Of a stretch of 64,000 nucleotides of DNA, positions 18,892 to 26,765 are shown piece by piece. The notes beneath the pieces were generated by a model. It was not told where the DNA came from. It did not search any database and saw nothing but the letters and a program-made list of their open reading frames with translations. This DNA comes from an uncultured Paracoccaceae bacterium (GTDB lineage: Bacteria; Pseudomonadota; Alphaproteobacteria; Rhodobacterales; Rhodobacteraceae). Numbering within the stretch: the first letter of the stretch is position 1; each line of letters starts with the position of its first letter. The stretch is from NCBI GenBank assembly GCA_913062865.1, contig CAJXWO010000004.1:17307-81306 (forward strand), written 5' to 3'. The translations under genes and the position numbers were made by a program.

Positions 18892-20241
18892 ATGCGCGAC
18901 GACAATTTCCTGAAAGAGAACAACGCCCGCCACCTCTGGCATCCGATGGGCCACCCCGGCGAGGCGCAAGAGCATACGCCGCGCATCATCAAGGGGGCCC
19001 AAGGCGTCCATATCACCGATATCGACGGGCACAACGCGGTCGATGCCGTGGGCGGGCTCTGGTGCGTGAATCTGGGCTATTCCAACGACGTGGTCAAAGA
19101 CGCCATCGCGAAGCAGCTATACGATCTGCCCTATTACTCGGCCTTCGCCGGCACCACCAACCCCACCGCGATCGAGGCCAGCTGGGCCGTGCGCGAGTTT
19201 TTCGCCGACGACGGGATGGAGCGGGTGTTCTTCACCTCGGGCGGCTCCGATTCGGTCGAAACCTGCCTGCGGCTCGCGCGCCAGTACCACCGCCTGCGGG
19301 GCGAGCCCACGCGCACCAAGTTCCTGAGCCTCAAGAAAGGCTATCACGGCACCCATTTCGGGGGCGCCTCGGTCAACGGCAACAACCGGTTCCGCACCGC
19401 CTATGAGCCGCTGTTGCCCGGGGTGTTCCACCTGCCCAGCCCCTACACCTATCGCAACCCGTTCCACGAGACGGACCCCGCGAAGCTCGCCCAAATGATC
19501 GCCCAGGCGATGGAGGACGAGATCGCGTTCCAAGGCGCGTCCACCATCGCCGCCTTCATCATGGAGCCCATTCAGGGCGCCGGCGGCGTGATCGTGCCCG
19601 ACCCCAGCTTCATGGGCCTCATGCGCGATATCTGCGACCGGCATGGCATCTTGCTCATCTCCGACGAAGTCATCACCGGCTTTGGCCGGACCGGCGACTG
19701 GTCCGGTGCGCGGCACTGGGGGGTGCAGCCCGACATGATGTCGACCGCCAAGGGCATCACCAGCGGCTATTTCCCGGTGGGGGCCGCGCTGATGTCGGGC
19801 AAGGTGGCGGAGGTGTTCGAGCACTCGGATGCCGAGGGCGCGATCTTTCACGGCTACACCTATTCCGCCCATCCGGTGGGGGCCGCCGCCGTCACGGCCA
19901 CACTGGCCGAGACCCAACGGCTGGACCTCAAGACCATCGCCGCGGCGCGCGGCGCGCAGCTTTATGACGGCGTGCTGAAACTGGCCGAGACGCATGGCAT
20001 CATCGGCGATGTCCGCGGCGGGCACGGGCTGATGACCGGGGTCGAGATCGTCAGCGACCGCGCTGCCAAGACGCCGATGGACATGGCCACGATGAAGCGC
20101 ATTCACCAGGCCACCTACGAGGCCGGCGCGATGGTGCGGCTGGGGATGCACAACATCCTTATGTCGCCGCCGCTCACGATCACCGAGGCTGAGGTAAGCA
20201 CGATCCTCACGGCGCTTGATGCGGGCTTCCGCGCCGCCTGA
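18892..20241 (+). CDS. Class III aminotransferase (omega-amino acid/aspartate aminotransferase family)
   Basis: 449 residues. PLP-dependent fold type I, class III: FFTSGGSDSVETCLRLARQY binds the phosphate, LLISDEVITGFGRTG carries the PLP-contact Asp, and the Schiff-base Lys is in MMSTAKGITSGYFPVGA. Members of this subgroup transfer amino groups from omega-amino acids, taurine, putrescine or similar donors to pyruvate or glyoxylate; the donor cannot be read from sequence. The close position after allA, which makes glyoxylate, suggests a possible glyoxylate-linked role, but the 65-base gap and its own GGAGG ribosome site allow independent regulation. Confidence 0.9.
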   Translation: MRDDNFLKENNARHLWHPMGHPGEAQEHTPRIIKGAQGVHITDIDGHNAVDAVGGLWCVNLGYSNDVVKDAIAKQLYDLPYYSAFAGTTNPTAIEASWAVREFFADDGMERVFFTSGGSDSVETCLRLARQYHRLRGEPTRTKFLSLKKGYHGTHFGGASVNGNNRFRTAYEPLLPGVFHLPSPYTYRNPFHETDPAKLAQMIAQAMEDEIAFQGASTIAAFIMEPIQGAGGVIVPDPSFMGLMRDICDRHGILLISDEVITGFGRTGDWSGARHWGVQPDMMSTAKGITSGYFPVGAALMSGKVAEVFEHSDAEGAIFHGYTYSAHPVGAAAVTATLAETQRLDLKTIAAARGAQLYDGVLKLAETHGIIGDVRGGHGLMTGVEIVSDRAAKTPMDMATMKRIHQATYEAGAMVRLGMHNILMSPPLTITEAEVSTILTALDAGFRAA

Positions 20242-20256
20242 TCGGGCGCTGAGATC

Positions 20257-20280
20257 GGGGCAGCCTGCCCCCGTCTTCTT
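20257..20280 (+). terminator. Probable terminator after the aminotransferase gene
   Basis: GGGGC (20257-20261) pairs with GCCCC (20267-20271), with flanking complementary bases and then a pyrimidine-rich, T-containing tail CGTCTTCTTCTTGG. The following text TTGGTCCAAATACC resembles an interspersed motif common downstream of terminators in Rhodobacteraceae, which I know only from memory. Confidence 0.55.
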
Positions 20281-20306
20281 CTTGGTCCAAATACCTTGAG
20301 TTCCGA

Positions 20307-20367
20307 GCAGGTCTGGCCCCGCCAGACCTGCGAGAAATCAAGCGTTTTCGCGCCGTTGGCGCGGAAA
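20307..20367. repeat. Two hairpins in the cydA upstream region
   Basis: GCAGGTCTGGC (20307-20317) and GCCAGACCTGC (20321-20331) form a perfect 11-base stem with a CCC loop. Fourteen bases later, TTT-CGCGCC (20346-20354) pairs with GGCGCG-G-AAA (20358-20367) around a GTT loop with one bulge. Neither has a T-run on the plus strand. The remaining 116 bases before cydA show no FNR-type TTGAT-N4-ATCAA site and no strong sigma-70 promoter. These may be REP-like elements or part of the cydA leader. Confidence 0.5.
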
Positions 20368-20483
20368 CCCCTTATTCGAACACCTGCCCTGCGCCCTGCC
20401 GTCGCAGAGGGCGGAAAAGCTGCATCTGGTCCCTATGTTCTTTTTCAAGACGAACAAACCAGTGGAGCTTAGACGAGGCTGTC

Positions 20484-21869
20484 ATGGACACGCTGATCCT
20501 GTCCCGTATCCAGTTCGGGGCCAATATTTCGTTTCACATCCTGTTCCCCACGATCACCATTGCCCTTGGCTGGGTGCTCTTGGGATTCAAGCTGGCCTAT
20601 AACCGCACCGGCGCCGAGAAGTGGATGGACGCCTACCGGTTCTGGGTCAAAATCTTTGCGCTCAGCTTTGGCATGGGCGTCGTGTCGGGCATTACCATGT
20701 CCTTCCAGTTCGGCACCAATTGGCCGGGCTTCATGGAAGCCGTGGGCAATATCGCCGGCCCGCTTCTGGCCTACGAGGTGCTGACCGCCTTCTTCCTCGA
20801 GGCGGTGTTCCTGGGCATCATGCTTTTCGGTGCATCGCGCGTGCCGGGCTGGCTGCACACTCTGGCCACGTTCCTCGTGGCGTTCGGCACGACGATGTCC
20901 GCCTTCTGGATCCTGGTGCTCAACAGCTGGATGCACACGCCTGCGGGCTTCGAAATCCGCGACGGCGTGGCCTATGCAACCGACTGGTTCGCGGTAATCT
21001 TCAACCCGTCGATGCCCTACCGTCTGGCGCATATGCTGCTGGCCTCGGGCCTGACCGTGGCCTTCCTGATCGCAGGTGTCTCGGCGCTGCGCTGGCTTTG
21101 GGGCGAACGCTCGGCCCAGGTGCGCGCCACCCTGCGCACCGGTCTTGTGATGGGCGCGGCTCTGATCCCGATCCAGATTTTTGCAGGCGACATGCATGGC
21201 CTGAACACGCTGGAACACCAGCCGGCCAAGGTGGCGGCGATGGAGGGCAATTGGGAAACGCGCGGGAACGTGCCGCTCCTGCTCTTTGCCCTGCCCGATG
21301 AAGAGGCGCGCGAGAACCGCTTCGAGGTGGGTATCCCCAACGGTGCCTCGCTCATCCTCAAGCACCATGCCGATGGCGTGGTGCCGGGCCTGAACGACTT
21401 CGTGGCCGAGGATGGCACGGTCGAGCATCCGCCGGTGGTGCCGCTGTTCTTCAGCTTCCGCATCATGGTCGCGACCGGTTTCGCGATGCTGCTGCTCAGT
21501 TGGGCCGGTGTCTACTTCATGGCGCGCAAGCGTCGCGGCATTGAAGGTCTGCCCAAGCCGCTGCTGTACGCGCTGGTGCCGATGGCGCTGTCGGGTTGGC
21601 TGGCCACCCTCGCGGGGTGGTACACCACCGAGATCGGGCGTCAGCCGTGGCTGGTGAACGGTGTCCTGACCACCGAGGCTGCCGTGGCCGATGTGCCCGC
21701 GCCGATGGTTCTGGGCACGCTGATCGCCTACCTGGTGGTCTACGCGGCGCTGCTCTTCGCCTATCTGGGCGTGATTTTCTACCTGTCGCGCAAGGCGGCA
21801 AAAGGGGAAGCGCCGGAAGAGCGGATCGCACTTGCGCCCCTGGCCCAGGCCCAAGTGGCTGCGGAGTGA
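20484..21869 (+). CDS. cydA: Cytochrome bd-type quinol oxidase subunit I (cyanide-insensitive type)
   Basis: 461 residues with nine or so membrane segments. It oxidises quinol and reduces oxygen at the periplasmic side of the inner membrane. Haem ligands are in place: H18 (SFHILFP), H183 (YRLAHM) and M328 (FSFRIMV); the conserved acidic pair E98 and E106 (YEVLTAFFLEAVF) and the quinol motif GRQPW (385-389) are also seen. The Q-loop between about 240 and 320 is short, which places it with the CIO/QxtA type rather than E. coli CydA. An alternative symbol is cioA or qxtA. GAGG precedes the ATG. It forms an operon with subunit II, 4 bases downstream. Confidence 0.95.
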   Translation: MDTLILSRIQFGANISFHILFPTITIALGWVLLGFKLAYNRTGAEKWMDAYRFWVKIFALSFGMGVVSGITMSFQFGTNWPGFMEAVGNIAGPLLAYEVLTAFFLEAVFLGIMLFGASRVPGWLHTLATFLVAFGTTMSAFWILVLNSWMHTPAGFEIRDGVAYATDWFAVIFNPSMPYRLAHMLLASGLTVAFLIAGVSALRWLWGERSAQVRATLRTGLVMGAALIPIQIFAGDMHGLNTLEHQPAKVAAMEGNWETRGNVPLLLFALPDEEARENRFEVGIPNGASLILKHHADGVVPGLNDFVAEDGTVEHPPVVPLFFSFRIMVATGFAMLLLSWAGVYFMARKRRGIEGLPKPLLYALVPMALSGWLATLAGWYTTEIGRQPWLVNGVLTTEAAVADVPAPMVLGTLIAYLVVYAALLFAYLGVIFYLSRKAAKGEAPEERIALAPLAQAQVAAE

Positions 21870-21873
21870 CGGC

Positions 21874-22881
21874 ATGACCTATTCCGACCCTGCCATATGG
21901 CTTCCCTTCGTGTTCGCGGCGCTCATGGGCGCCGCGATCCTGATCTATGTCGTCCTCGACGGGTTCGACCTGGGTGTGGGCGTGCTGTTCCCCTTCGCGG
22001 ACAAGGATGAACAGGACCGCATGGTCGCCTCGATCGGCCCGTTTTGGGACGCGAACGAAACCTGGCTGGTGCTGGCCATCGGCATTCTCCTGGTGGCCTT
22101 CCCAACGGCCCATGGCGCAATCCTGACAGCGCTGTACCTGCCCGTGGCGGTGATGCTGATCGGTCTGATCCTGCGGGGCGTCGCGTTCGAGTTTCGGGCC
22201 AAGGCCCCGCCCGCGCGCAAGGATATGTGGAACCTCAGCTTCTGGGCGGGCTCTCTGATGACCTCGCTCAGCCAGGGGTACATGCTAGGCCTCTACATCA
22301 TGGGGCTGGAAAGCACGCCAGCGACCCAGGCCTTTGCCACGCTGACGGCGGTGTTCCTGACCGTGGCCTACAGTTTCATCGGCGCGACCTGGCTCATCCT
22401 CAAGACCGAGGGGGCGCTTCAGAAAAAGGCCGTGGACTGGGCCAAGGGCGGCATCTGGGGCGTCGTGCTGGGGCTTGGCGCGGTGTCGCTGGCCACGCCG
22501 TTTGTCAGTCAGCGGATCTGGGACAAGTGGTTCAGCTTCCCCGAGATCGTGATGCTGGCCCCCCTGCCCCTGGGCTCTGCTCTGCTGATCGCGGGGCTCT
22601 GGGTCGCACTCCGCCGTTTGCCCACGGCCGATGACAGCTTTGCCGGTCTGCCCTTTCTGGGTGCCGTAGCGCTGTTTGCGCTGGCCTTCGGCGGGCTGGC
22701 CTACAGCTTCTATCCCTATGTGGTGCCCGAGCAGATCACCATCTACGAGGCCGCCAGCGCGCCCGAAAGCCTGATGATCATCTTTGTCGGCACGCTGGTC
22801 GTGTTGCCGATGATCCTGGGCTACACGGTGCTGGCCTATACCGTGTTCCGCGGCAAGGCGACGGCGCTCAGCTACGAATGA
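21874..22881 (+). CDS. cydB: Cytochrome bd-type quinol oxidase subunit II
   Basis: 335 residues with about eight membrane segments. Family text: IYVVLDGFDLGVGVLFPF near the N-terminus, PFWDANETWLVLAIGILLVA (conserved W/E residues), and a C-terminal LGYTVLAYTVFRGK. It supports subunit I but binds no haem itself in most studied enzymes. The start ATG is 4 bases after the cydA stop. A GC-rich hairpin follows the stop codon. No small CydX/CydS-like ORF is visible between this gene and the hairpin, as expected for CIO-type oxidases. Confidence 0.95.
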   Translation: MTYSDPAIWLPFVFAALMGAAILIYVVLDGFDLGVGVLFPFADKDEQDRMVASIGPFWDANETWLVLAIGILLVAFPTAHGAILTALYLPVAVMLIGLILRGVAFEFRAKAPPARKDMWNLSFWAGSLMTSLSQGYMLGLYIMGLESTPATQAFATLTAVFLTVAYSFIGATWLILKTEGALQKKAVDWAKGGIWGVVLGLGAVSLATPFVSQRIWDKWFSFPEIVMLAPLPLGSALLIAGLWVALRRLPTADDSFAGLPFLGAVALFALAFGGLAYSFYPYVVPEQITIYEAASAPESLMIIFVGTLVVLPMILGYTVLAYTVFRGKATALSYE

Positions 22882-22886
22882 CAGGT

Positions 22887-22920
22887 GCCGGGGCGCTGTG
22901 ACACCGTGCCCCGGCCCTTT
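22887..22920 (+). terminator. Terminator-like hairpin after cydB
   Basis: GCCGGGGC (22887-22894) pairs exactly with GCCCCGGC (22908-22915) across a 13-base loop, followed by CCTTT. The T-run is short, so termination may be partial. It sits immediately before the promoter region of the PTP-SQR fusion. Confidence 0.6.
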
Positions 22921-22932
22921 GACCTACATATC

Positions 22933-22948
22933 ATTCACAGAATTGAAT
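22933..22948. promoter_or_regulatory. SqrR/BigR-type operator upstream of the PTP-SQR gene
   Basis: The 16-base site is ATTC-N8-GAAT exactly, the palindrome I recall for the persulfide-sensing ArsR-family repressor SqrR of Rhodobacter capsulatus (and similar to BigR sites). A possible -35 TTGACC (22919-22924) lies just upstream, so a bound repressor would cover the promoter. The same palindrome occurs before the SulP gene. The repressor gene itself is not in the window. Confidence 0.7.
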
Positions 22949-23003
22949 ATATTCTCCCAAACCCCTGACCGCTCCAAAGGCGGCAGATTCGGAGGAGACC
23001 CAA

Positions 23004-24677
23004 ATGGACCCCAAACCCATCTCGGACGAAATAACCGTTTCGCCGCAGATCGCACCCTCGGACGTGGCCGAGATTGCCGCCAAGGGCTATCGCGCGATCA
23101 TCTGCAACCGCCCCGATGGTGAGGGTGCCGACCAGCCCTCATTCGAAGAGATCGAGGCCGCCGCCAAGGCCGCCGGGCTCGAGGCGCGTTACCTGCCCGT
23201 CACCTCGGGCAAGGTCCGTGACGAGGATGCCGAGGATTTCGGGCGCGCCCTGATGGAGCTGCCCGGCCCGGTCTTTGCCTATTGCCGCACCGGAACCCGC
23301 TCGGCCACGCTGTGGTCGTTGAGTCAGGCCCAGACACGCGACACCGCCGACATCCTCGCCAAGACCAAGTCGGCGGGCTATGACATGGCCGGGGTTGTGC
23401 GCCGCATCGTCAACGGCGGCAAGACGCCCACCGATACGGGCGACGCCAAGTTCGACGTGGTGATCGTGGGCGCAGGCGCGGGCGGCATCGCCGTCGCGGC
23501 CAGCCTGAAATCGCGCAAGCCGGGGCTGAGCATCACGCTGCTGGATCCGGCCGATATCCACTACTACCAGCCCGGCTGGACCATGGTGGGCGGCGGTATC
23601 TTCGACGCCGAAACCACGGCCAAGACCATGGGCTCGCTCATCCCGCAGGGGGTGCACTGGATCAAGTCCGCCGTCGCCGCCTTTGAGCCCAAGGACAATG
23701 CCGTCGTGCTCGATGGCTGCCGCGTGGTCAAATACGACCGCCTGATCGTCTGTCCAGGGCTGAAGCTTGACTGGAACGCGGTCGATGGCCTGGTCGAGAC
23801 GCTGGGCAAGAACGGCGTAACCTCGAACTACCGCTACGACCTCGCGCCCTACACATGGGAGCTGGTGCGCGGTCTGAAAGAGGGGCGCGCGCTCTTCACC
23901 CAGCCGCCGATGCCCATCAAATGCGCAGGCGCGCCGCAAAAGGCGATGTACCTGTCGGGCGACCACTGGTTCCGCACCGGGCGGCTCAAGAACATCGACA
24001 TCCAGTTCATGAATGCCGGCGGTGTTCTGTTCGGGGTTAAGGACTACGTGCCCGCGCTCGAAGAGTATGTGAAGAAATACGGGGCCGACCTGAATTTCTT
24101 CCACAACCTCGTGGCCGTCGACGGCCCGGCGAAAACCGCGACCTTCGAGGTCAAGAAACCGGATGCGGATCCCCAAACGGTGACGGTCGAGTTCGACATG
24201 ATGCATGTCTGCCCGCCCCAGACCGCGCCCGATTTCATCTGCGTCTCGCCCTTGGCGGATGCGGCGGGTTGGGTCGATGTGGACCAGAACACCCTGCGCC
24301 ACGCGACCTATGACAATATCTGGGCCCTGGGCGACGTGACCAACACGCCCAACGCCAAAACCGCGGCTGCGGCACGGATCCAGGCGCCCATCGTGGCCGA
24401 GAACGTCGTTGCCGACATCCGGGGCCGGTCGCCCTCTGCGATGTACAACGGCTACGGCTCCTGCCCGCTGACGGTGGAGCGCGGCAAGATCGTCCTGGCC
24501 GAGTTCGGCTATGGCGGCACGCTGCTGCCCAGCTTCCCGAAATGGGTGATCGACGGCACGCAACCCACCCGCGCGGCGTGGCTGCTCAAGGAACAGATCC
24601 TGCCGCCCGTTTATTGGAAAGCGATGCTGCGCGGCAAGGAATGGATGGCCAAGCCCGAAAAGGTCTCGGCCAGCTAA
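23004..24677 (+). CDS. Fusion of tyrosine-phosphatase-like (DUF442) domain and sulfide:quinone oxidoreductase-like flavoprotein
   Basis: 557 residues. Residues 1 to about 140 are a DUF442/BLH phosphatase-like or sulfur-transferase-like domain with the P-loop AYCRTGTRS (C94). Residues about 148-557 are an SQR-type FAD enzyme: Rossmann loop VVIVGAGAGGIAVAA, then three cysteines in the positions used by SQR for sulfide oxidation: C250 (IVCPG), C307 (IKCAGAPQK) and C403 (MHVCPPQTAP). The likely reaction is sulfide to persulfide/polysulfide with electrons to quinone; the N-terminal C94 may accept sulfane sulfur. No rhodanese domain is fused. The ATG has GGAGG upstream. It is controlled by the operator at 22933 and ends at an intrinsic terminator. 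Confidence 0.93.
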   Translation: MDPKPISDEITVSPQIAPSDVAEIAAKGYRAIICNRPDGEGADQPSFEEIEAAAKAAGLEARYLPVTSGKVRDEDAEDFGRALMELPGPVFAYCRTGTRSATLWSLSQAQTRDTADILAKTKSAGYDMAGVVRRIVNGGKTPTDTGDAKFDVVIVGAGAGGIAVAASLKSRKPGLSITLLDPADIHYYQPGWTMVGGGIFDAETTAKTMGSLIPQGVHWIKSAVAAFEPKDNAVVLDGCRVVKYDRLIVCPGLKLDWNAVDGLVETLGKNGVTSNYRYDLAPYTWELVRGLKEGRALFTQPPMPIKCAGAPQKAMYLSGDHWFRTGRLKNIDIQFMNAGGVLFGVKDYVPALEEYVKKYGADLNFFHNLVAVDGPAKTATFEVKKPDADPQTVTVEFDMMHVCPPQTAPDFICVSPLADAAGWVDVDQNTLRHATYDNIWALGDVTNTPNAKTAAAARIQAPIVAENVVADIRGRSPSAMYNGYGSCPLTVERGKIVLAEFGYGGTLLPSFPKWVIDGTQPTRAAWLLKEQILPPVYWKAMLRGKEWMAKPEKVSAS

Positions 24678-24688
24678 GTGCCCAACCC

Positions 24689-24717
24689 GCCCCGGCCATT
24701 GCGCCGGGGCCTCTTTT
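24689..24717 (+). terminator. Intrinsic terminator after the PTP-SQR gene
   Basis: GCCCCGGC (24689-24696) pairs with GCCGGGGC (24703-24710) around a 6-base loop, followed by CTCTTTTT. This is a strong rho-independent terminator. A near-identical stem with its flanks recurs at 34287. Confidence 0.88.
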
Positions 24718-24763
24718 TATGGCACCGCGCTGCCCGTTCCGTCCAGCCAATCGCGACCCTGAG

Positions 24764-24785
24764 GTCCCGGCGATGAGGCCGGGAC
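24764..24785. repeat. Inverted repeat GTCCCGGC-N6-GCCGGGAC
   Basis: Two perfect 8-base arms (24764-24771 and 24778-24785) with a 6-base loop and no T-run. A related element with core GTCCCGGG lies at 34333. Both follow a GCCCCGGC/GCCGGGGC terminator, so the two may be one composite interspersed repeat. Confidence 0.55.
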
Positions 24786-24825
24786 AGGACTTTCCCGGGC
24801 ACCGCGACGATTCACCCCTTTATCT

Positions 24826-24841
24826 ATTCCGAAATTTGAAT
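24826..24841. promoter_or_regulatory. SqrR/BigR-type operator upstream of the SulP gene
   Basis: A second exact ATTC-N8-GAAT palindrome, 34 bases before the SulP start. It shares the AT-rich core and the following ATAT with the site at 22933. Because an intrinsic terminator separates the two genes, the SulP gene needs its own promoter, and this site marks it as a member of the same regulon. Confidence 0.7.
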
Positions 24842-24875
24842 ATATAGACGTCATCAGCGCGACAAGGACTCCGCC

Positions 24876-26633
24876 ATGACACCGCCCAAGATCACCCGCG
24901 CCGCATTGGAGCGGCATCTGCCCATTCTTGAATGGTCCAAGACCTATGACCGCGACACGCTGACCAGCGACGCGGTGGCGGCGGTCATCGTGACGATCAT
25001 GCTGATCCCGCAATCGCTCGCCTATGCGCTGCTGGCGGGTCTGCCGGCCGAGATGGGGCTTTACGCCTCGATCCTTCCGCTCGTGGCATATGCGATCTTC
25101 GGCACCAGCCGGGCGCTGGCTGTGGGACCCGTGGCCGTGGTGTCGCTGATGACCGCGGCGGCCGTAGGCAACCTCGGCCTGACCGATCCGGCGGCCATTG
25201 CGTTGGCCGCAGGGACTCTGGCCTTTATCTCGGGCGCAATCCTCACGGTGATGGGCGTTTTCCGGCTGGGCTTTCTCGCCAATTTCCTATCGCACCCCGT
25301 GATCGCAGGCTTCATCACTGCCTCAGGCGTGCTGATCGCAAGCTCTCAGCTCAAGCATATCATGGGGGTCGAGGCCGAGGGGCACAACCTTGTCCAGATC
25401 TGGTCCGACCTGCTGGCGCATCAGCACCTCGTGAACCCGATCACGCTGGGCATCGGCGTCACAGCGACCGTGTTCCTGTTCTGGGTACGCAAGGGTCTGA
25501 AACCCCTGCTTCTGGACATGGGCCTGACACCACGGCTCGCGGACATCCTGGCAAAGGCCGGACCGGTGGGCGCAGTTGTCGTGACTACCCTCGCGGTCTG
25601 GATCTTCGACCTGGAGAACAAGGGCGTCGCCATCGTGGGCCAGGTGCCCATGGGCCTGCCGCCACTGACCGCGCCGTCCTTCGACCCTGCGCTCTGGTCG
25701 CAGCTGTTCATCTCGGCGCTGCTGATCTCGATCATCGGCTTTGTCGAGTCGGTCTCGGTCGCGCAAACGCTCGCCGCCAAGAAGCGTCAGCGCATCGTGC
25801 CGGATCAGGAGCTTGTGGGCCTTGGCACCTCGAACATCGCCGCGGCCGTCACCGGCGGCTACCCGGTGACCGGCGGTTTTGCCCGGTCGGTCGTGAATTT
25901 CGATGCAGGTGCGGAAACCCCTGCCGCCGGAGCCTTTACCGCCATCGGCATCCTTTTTGCCGCGCTGCTGCTGACGCCACTTCTGTTCTTCCTGCCCAAG
26001 GCCACGCTGGCCGCGACGATCATCGTGGCCGTGCTGAGCCTTGTCGATTTCTCGATCCTGACCAAGTCCTGGGGCTATTCCAAGGTCGACTTTGCCGCCG
26101 TTGCCGCCACGATCTTCCTGACGCTGGGCTTCGGGGTCGAGGTCGGCGTGTCCGCAGGGGTGATCCTGTCGATCGGTCTGTTTCTCTACAAAACCTCGCG
26201 CCCCCATGTGGCCGAGGTGGGGCTGGTGCCGGGCACCCAGCATTTCCGCAATATCCACCGCCACAGCGTGGAAACCCACCCATCGGTGGTGACATTGCGG
26301 ATCGATGAGAGCCTGTATTTCGCCAATGCCGCCTTTCTGCAGGATTACGTCTATGACCGCGTCGTCTGCGACCAGCCGATCAAGCATGTGGTGCTGATGT
26401 GCTCGGCTGTGAACGAGATCGACATGTCCGCGCTTGAAAGTCTTGAGGCGATAAACCACCGCCTCGACAGCATGGGGATCAAGCTGCACCTGTCCGAGGT
26501 CAAGGGCCCGGTGATGGACCGCCTGGAACGGTCGCATTTCCTGCAGGAGATGACCGGCGAGGTGTTCCTGTCGCAATACGACGCGATGAAGGCCCTGACC
26601 CCGCCCGAGGATCAGCCGAAAGCGGCAGAGTGA
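24876..26633 (+). CDS. SulP family inorganic anion transporter with STAS domain
   Basis: 585 residues. The N-terminal two thirds hold 10-14 membrane segments with the SulP signature IPQSLAYALLAGLPAEMGLY. The C-terminal cytoplasmic STAS domain spans about 460-570 (VVTLRIDESLYFANAAFLQD, VLMCSAVNEIDMSALESLEA). SulP proteins move sulfate, bicarbonate, dicarboxylates or other anions; the operator at 24826 and the SQR fusion upstream suggest an oxidised sulfur anion such as sulfite, thiosulfate or sulfate, in either direction. GGACTC gives only a modest ribosome site. A long perfect palindrome follows the stop. Confidence 0.92.
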   Translation: MTPPKITRAALERHLPILEWSKTYDRDTLTSDAVAAVIVTIMLIPQSLAYALLAGLPAEMGLYASILPLVAYAIFGTSRALAVGPVAVVSLMTAAAVGNLGLTDPAAIALAAGTLAFISGAILTVMGVFRLGFLANFLSHPVIAGFITASGVLIASSQLKHIMGVEAEGHNLVQIWSDLLAHQHLVNPITLGIGVTATVFLFWVRKGLKPLLLDMGLTPRLADILAKAGPVGAVVVTTLAVWIFDLENKGVAIVGQVPMGLPPLTAPSFDPALWSQLFISALLISIIGFVESVSVAQTLAAKKRQRIVPDQELVGLGTSNIAAAVTGGYPVTGGFARSVVNFDAGAETPAAGAFTAIGILFAALLLTPLLFFLPKATLAATIIVAVLSLVDFSILTKSWGYSKVDFAAVAATIFLTLGFGVEVGVSAGVILSIGLFLYKTSRPHVAEVGLVPGTQHFRNIHRHSVETHPSVVTLRIDESLYFANAAFLQDYVYDRVVCDQPIKHVVLMCSAVNEIDMSALESLEAINHRLDSMGIKLHLSEVKGPVMDRLERSHFLQEMTGEVFLSQYDAMKALTPPEDQPKAAE

Positions 26634-26641
26634 TCTTGATC

Positions 26642-26669
26642 GTAGGGTGCGTGATATCACGCACCCTAC
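26642..26669. repeat. 28-base perfect palindrome after the SulP gene
   Basis: Each 14-base arm reads GTAGGGTGCGTGAT in from its own side, with no unpaired centre. It starts 8 bases after the SulP stop and is followed by CTTTGC. It could act as a terminator in RNA (stem of about 12 with a tight loop) or be a member of a GTAGGGTGCG-type interspersed repeat seen in many proteobacteria. Confidence 0.75.
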
Positions 26670-26765
26670 CTTTGCTCCATTCATGCCAATGCACCTGCAA
26701 GGGAAGCCCCTTTCCCTGCCCCCTCCCTGCCGCTAAGACGCCCGCGACCCGCGCGCAGGACGACG

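Noticed and set aside
20380..20483. FNR/FixK site upstream of cydA
   Set aside because: I looked for TTGAT-N4-ATCAA and found none; scattered TCAAG and ATCAA texts do not form a palindrome.
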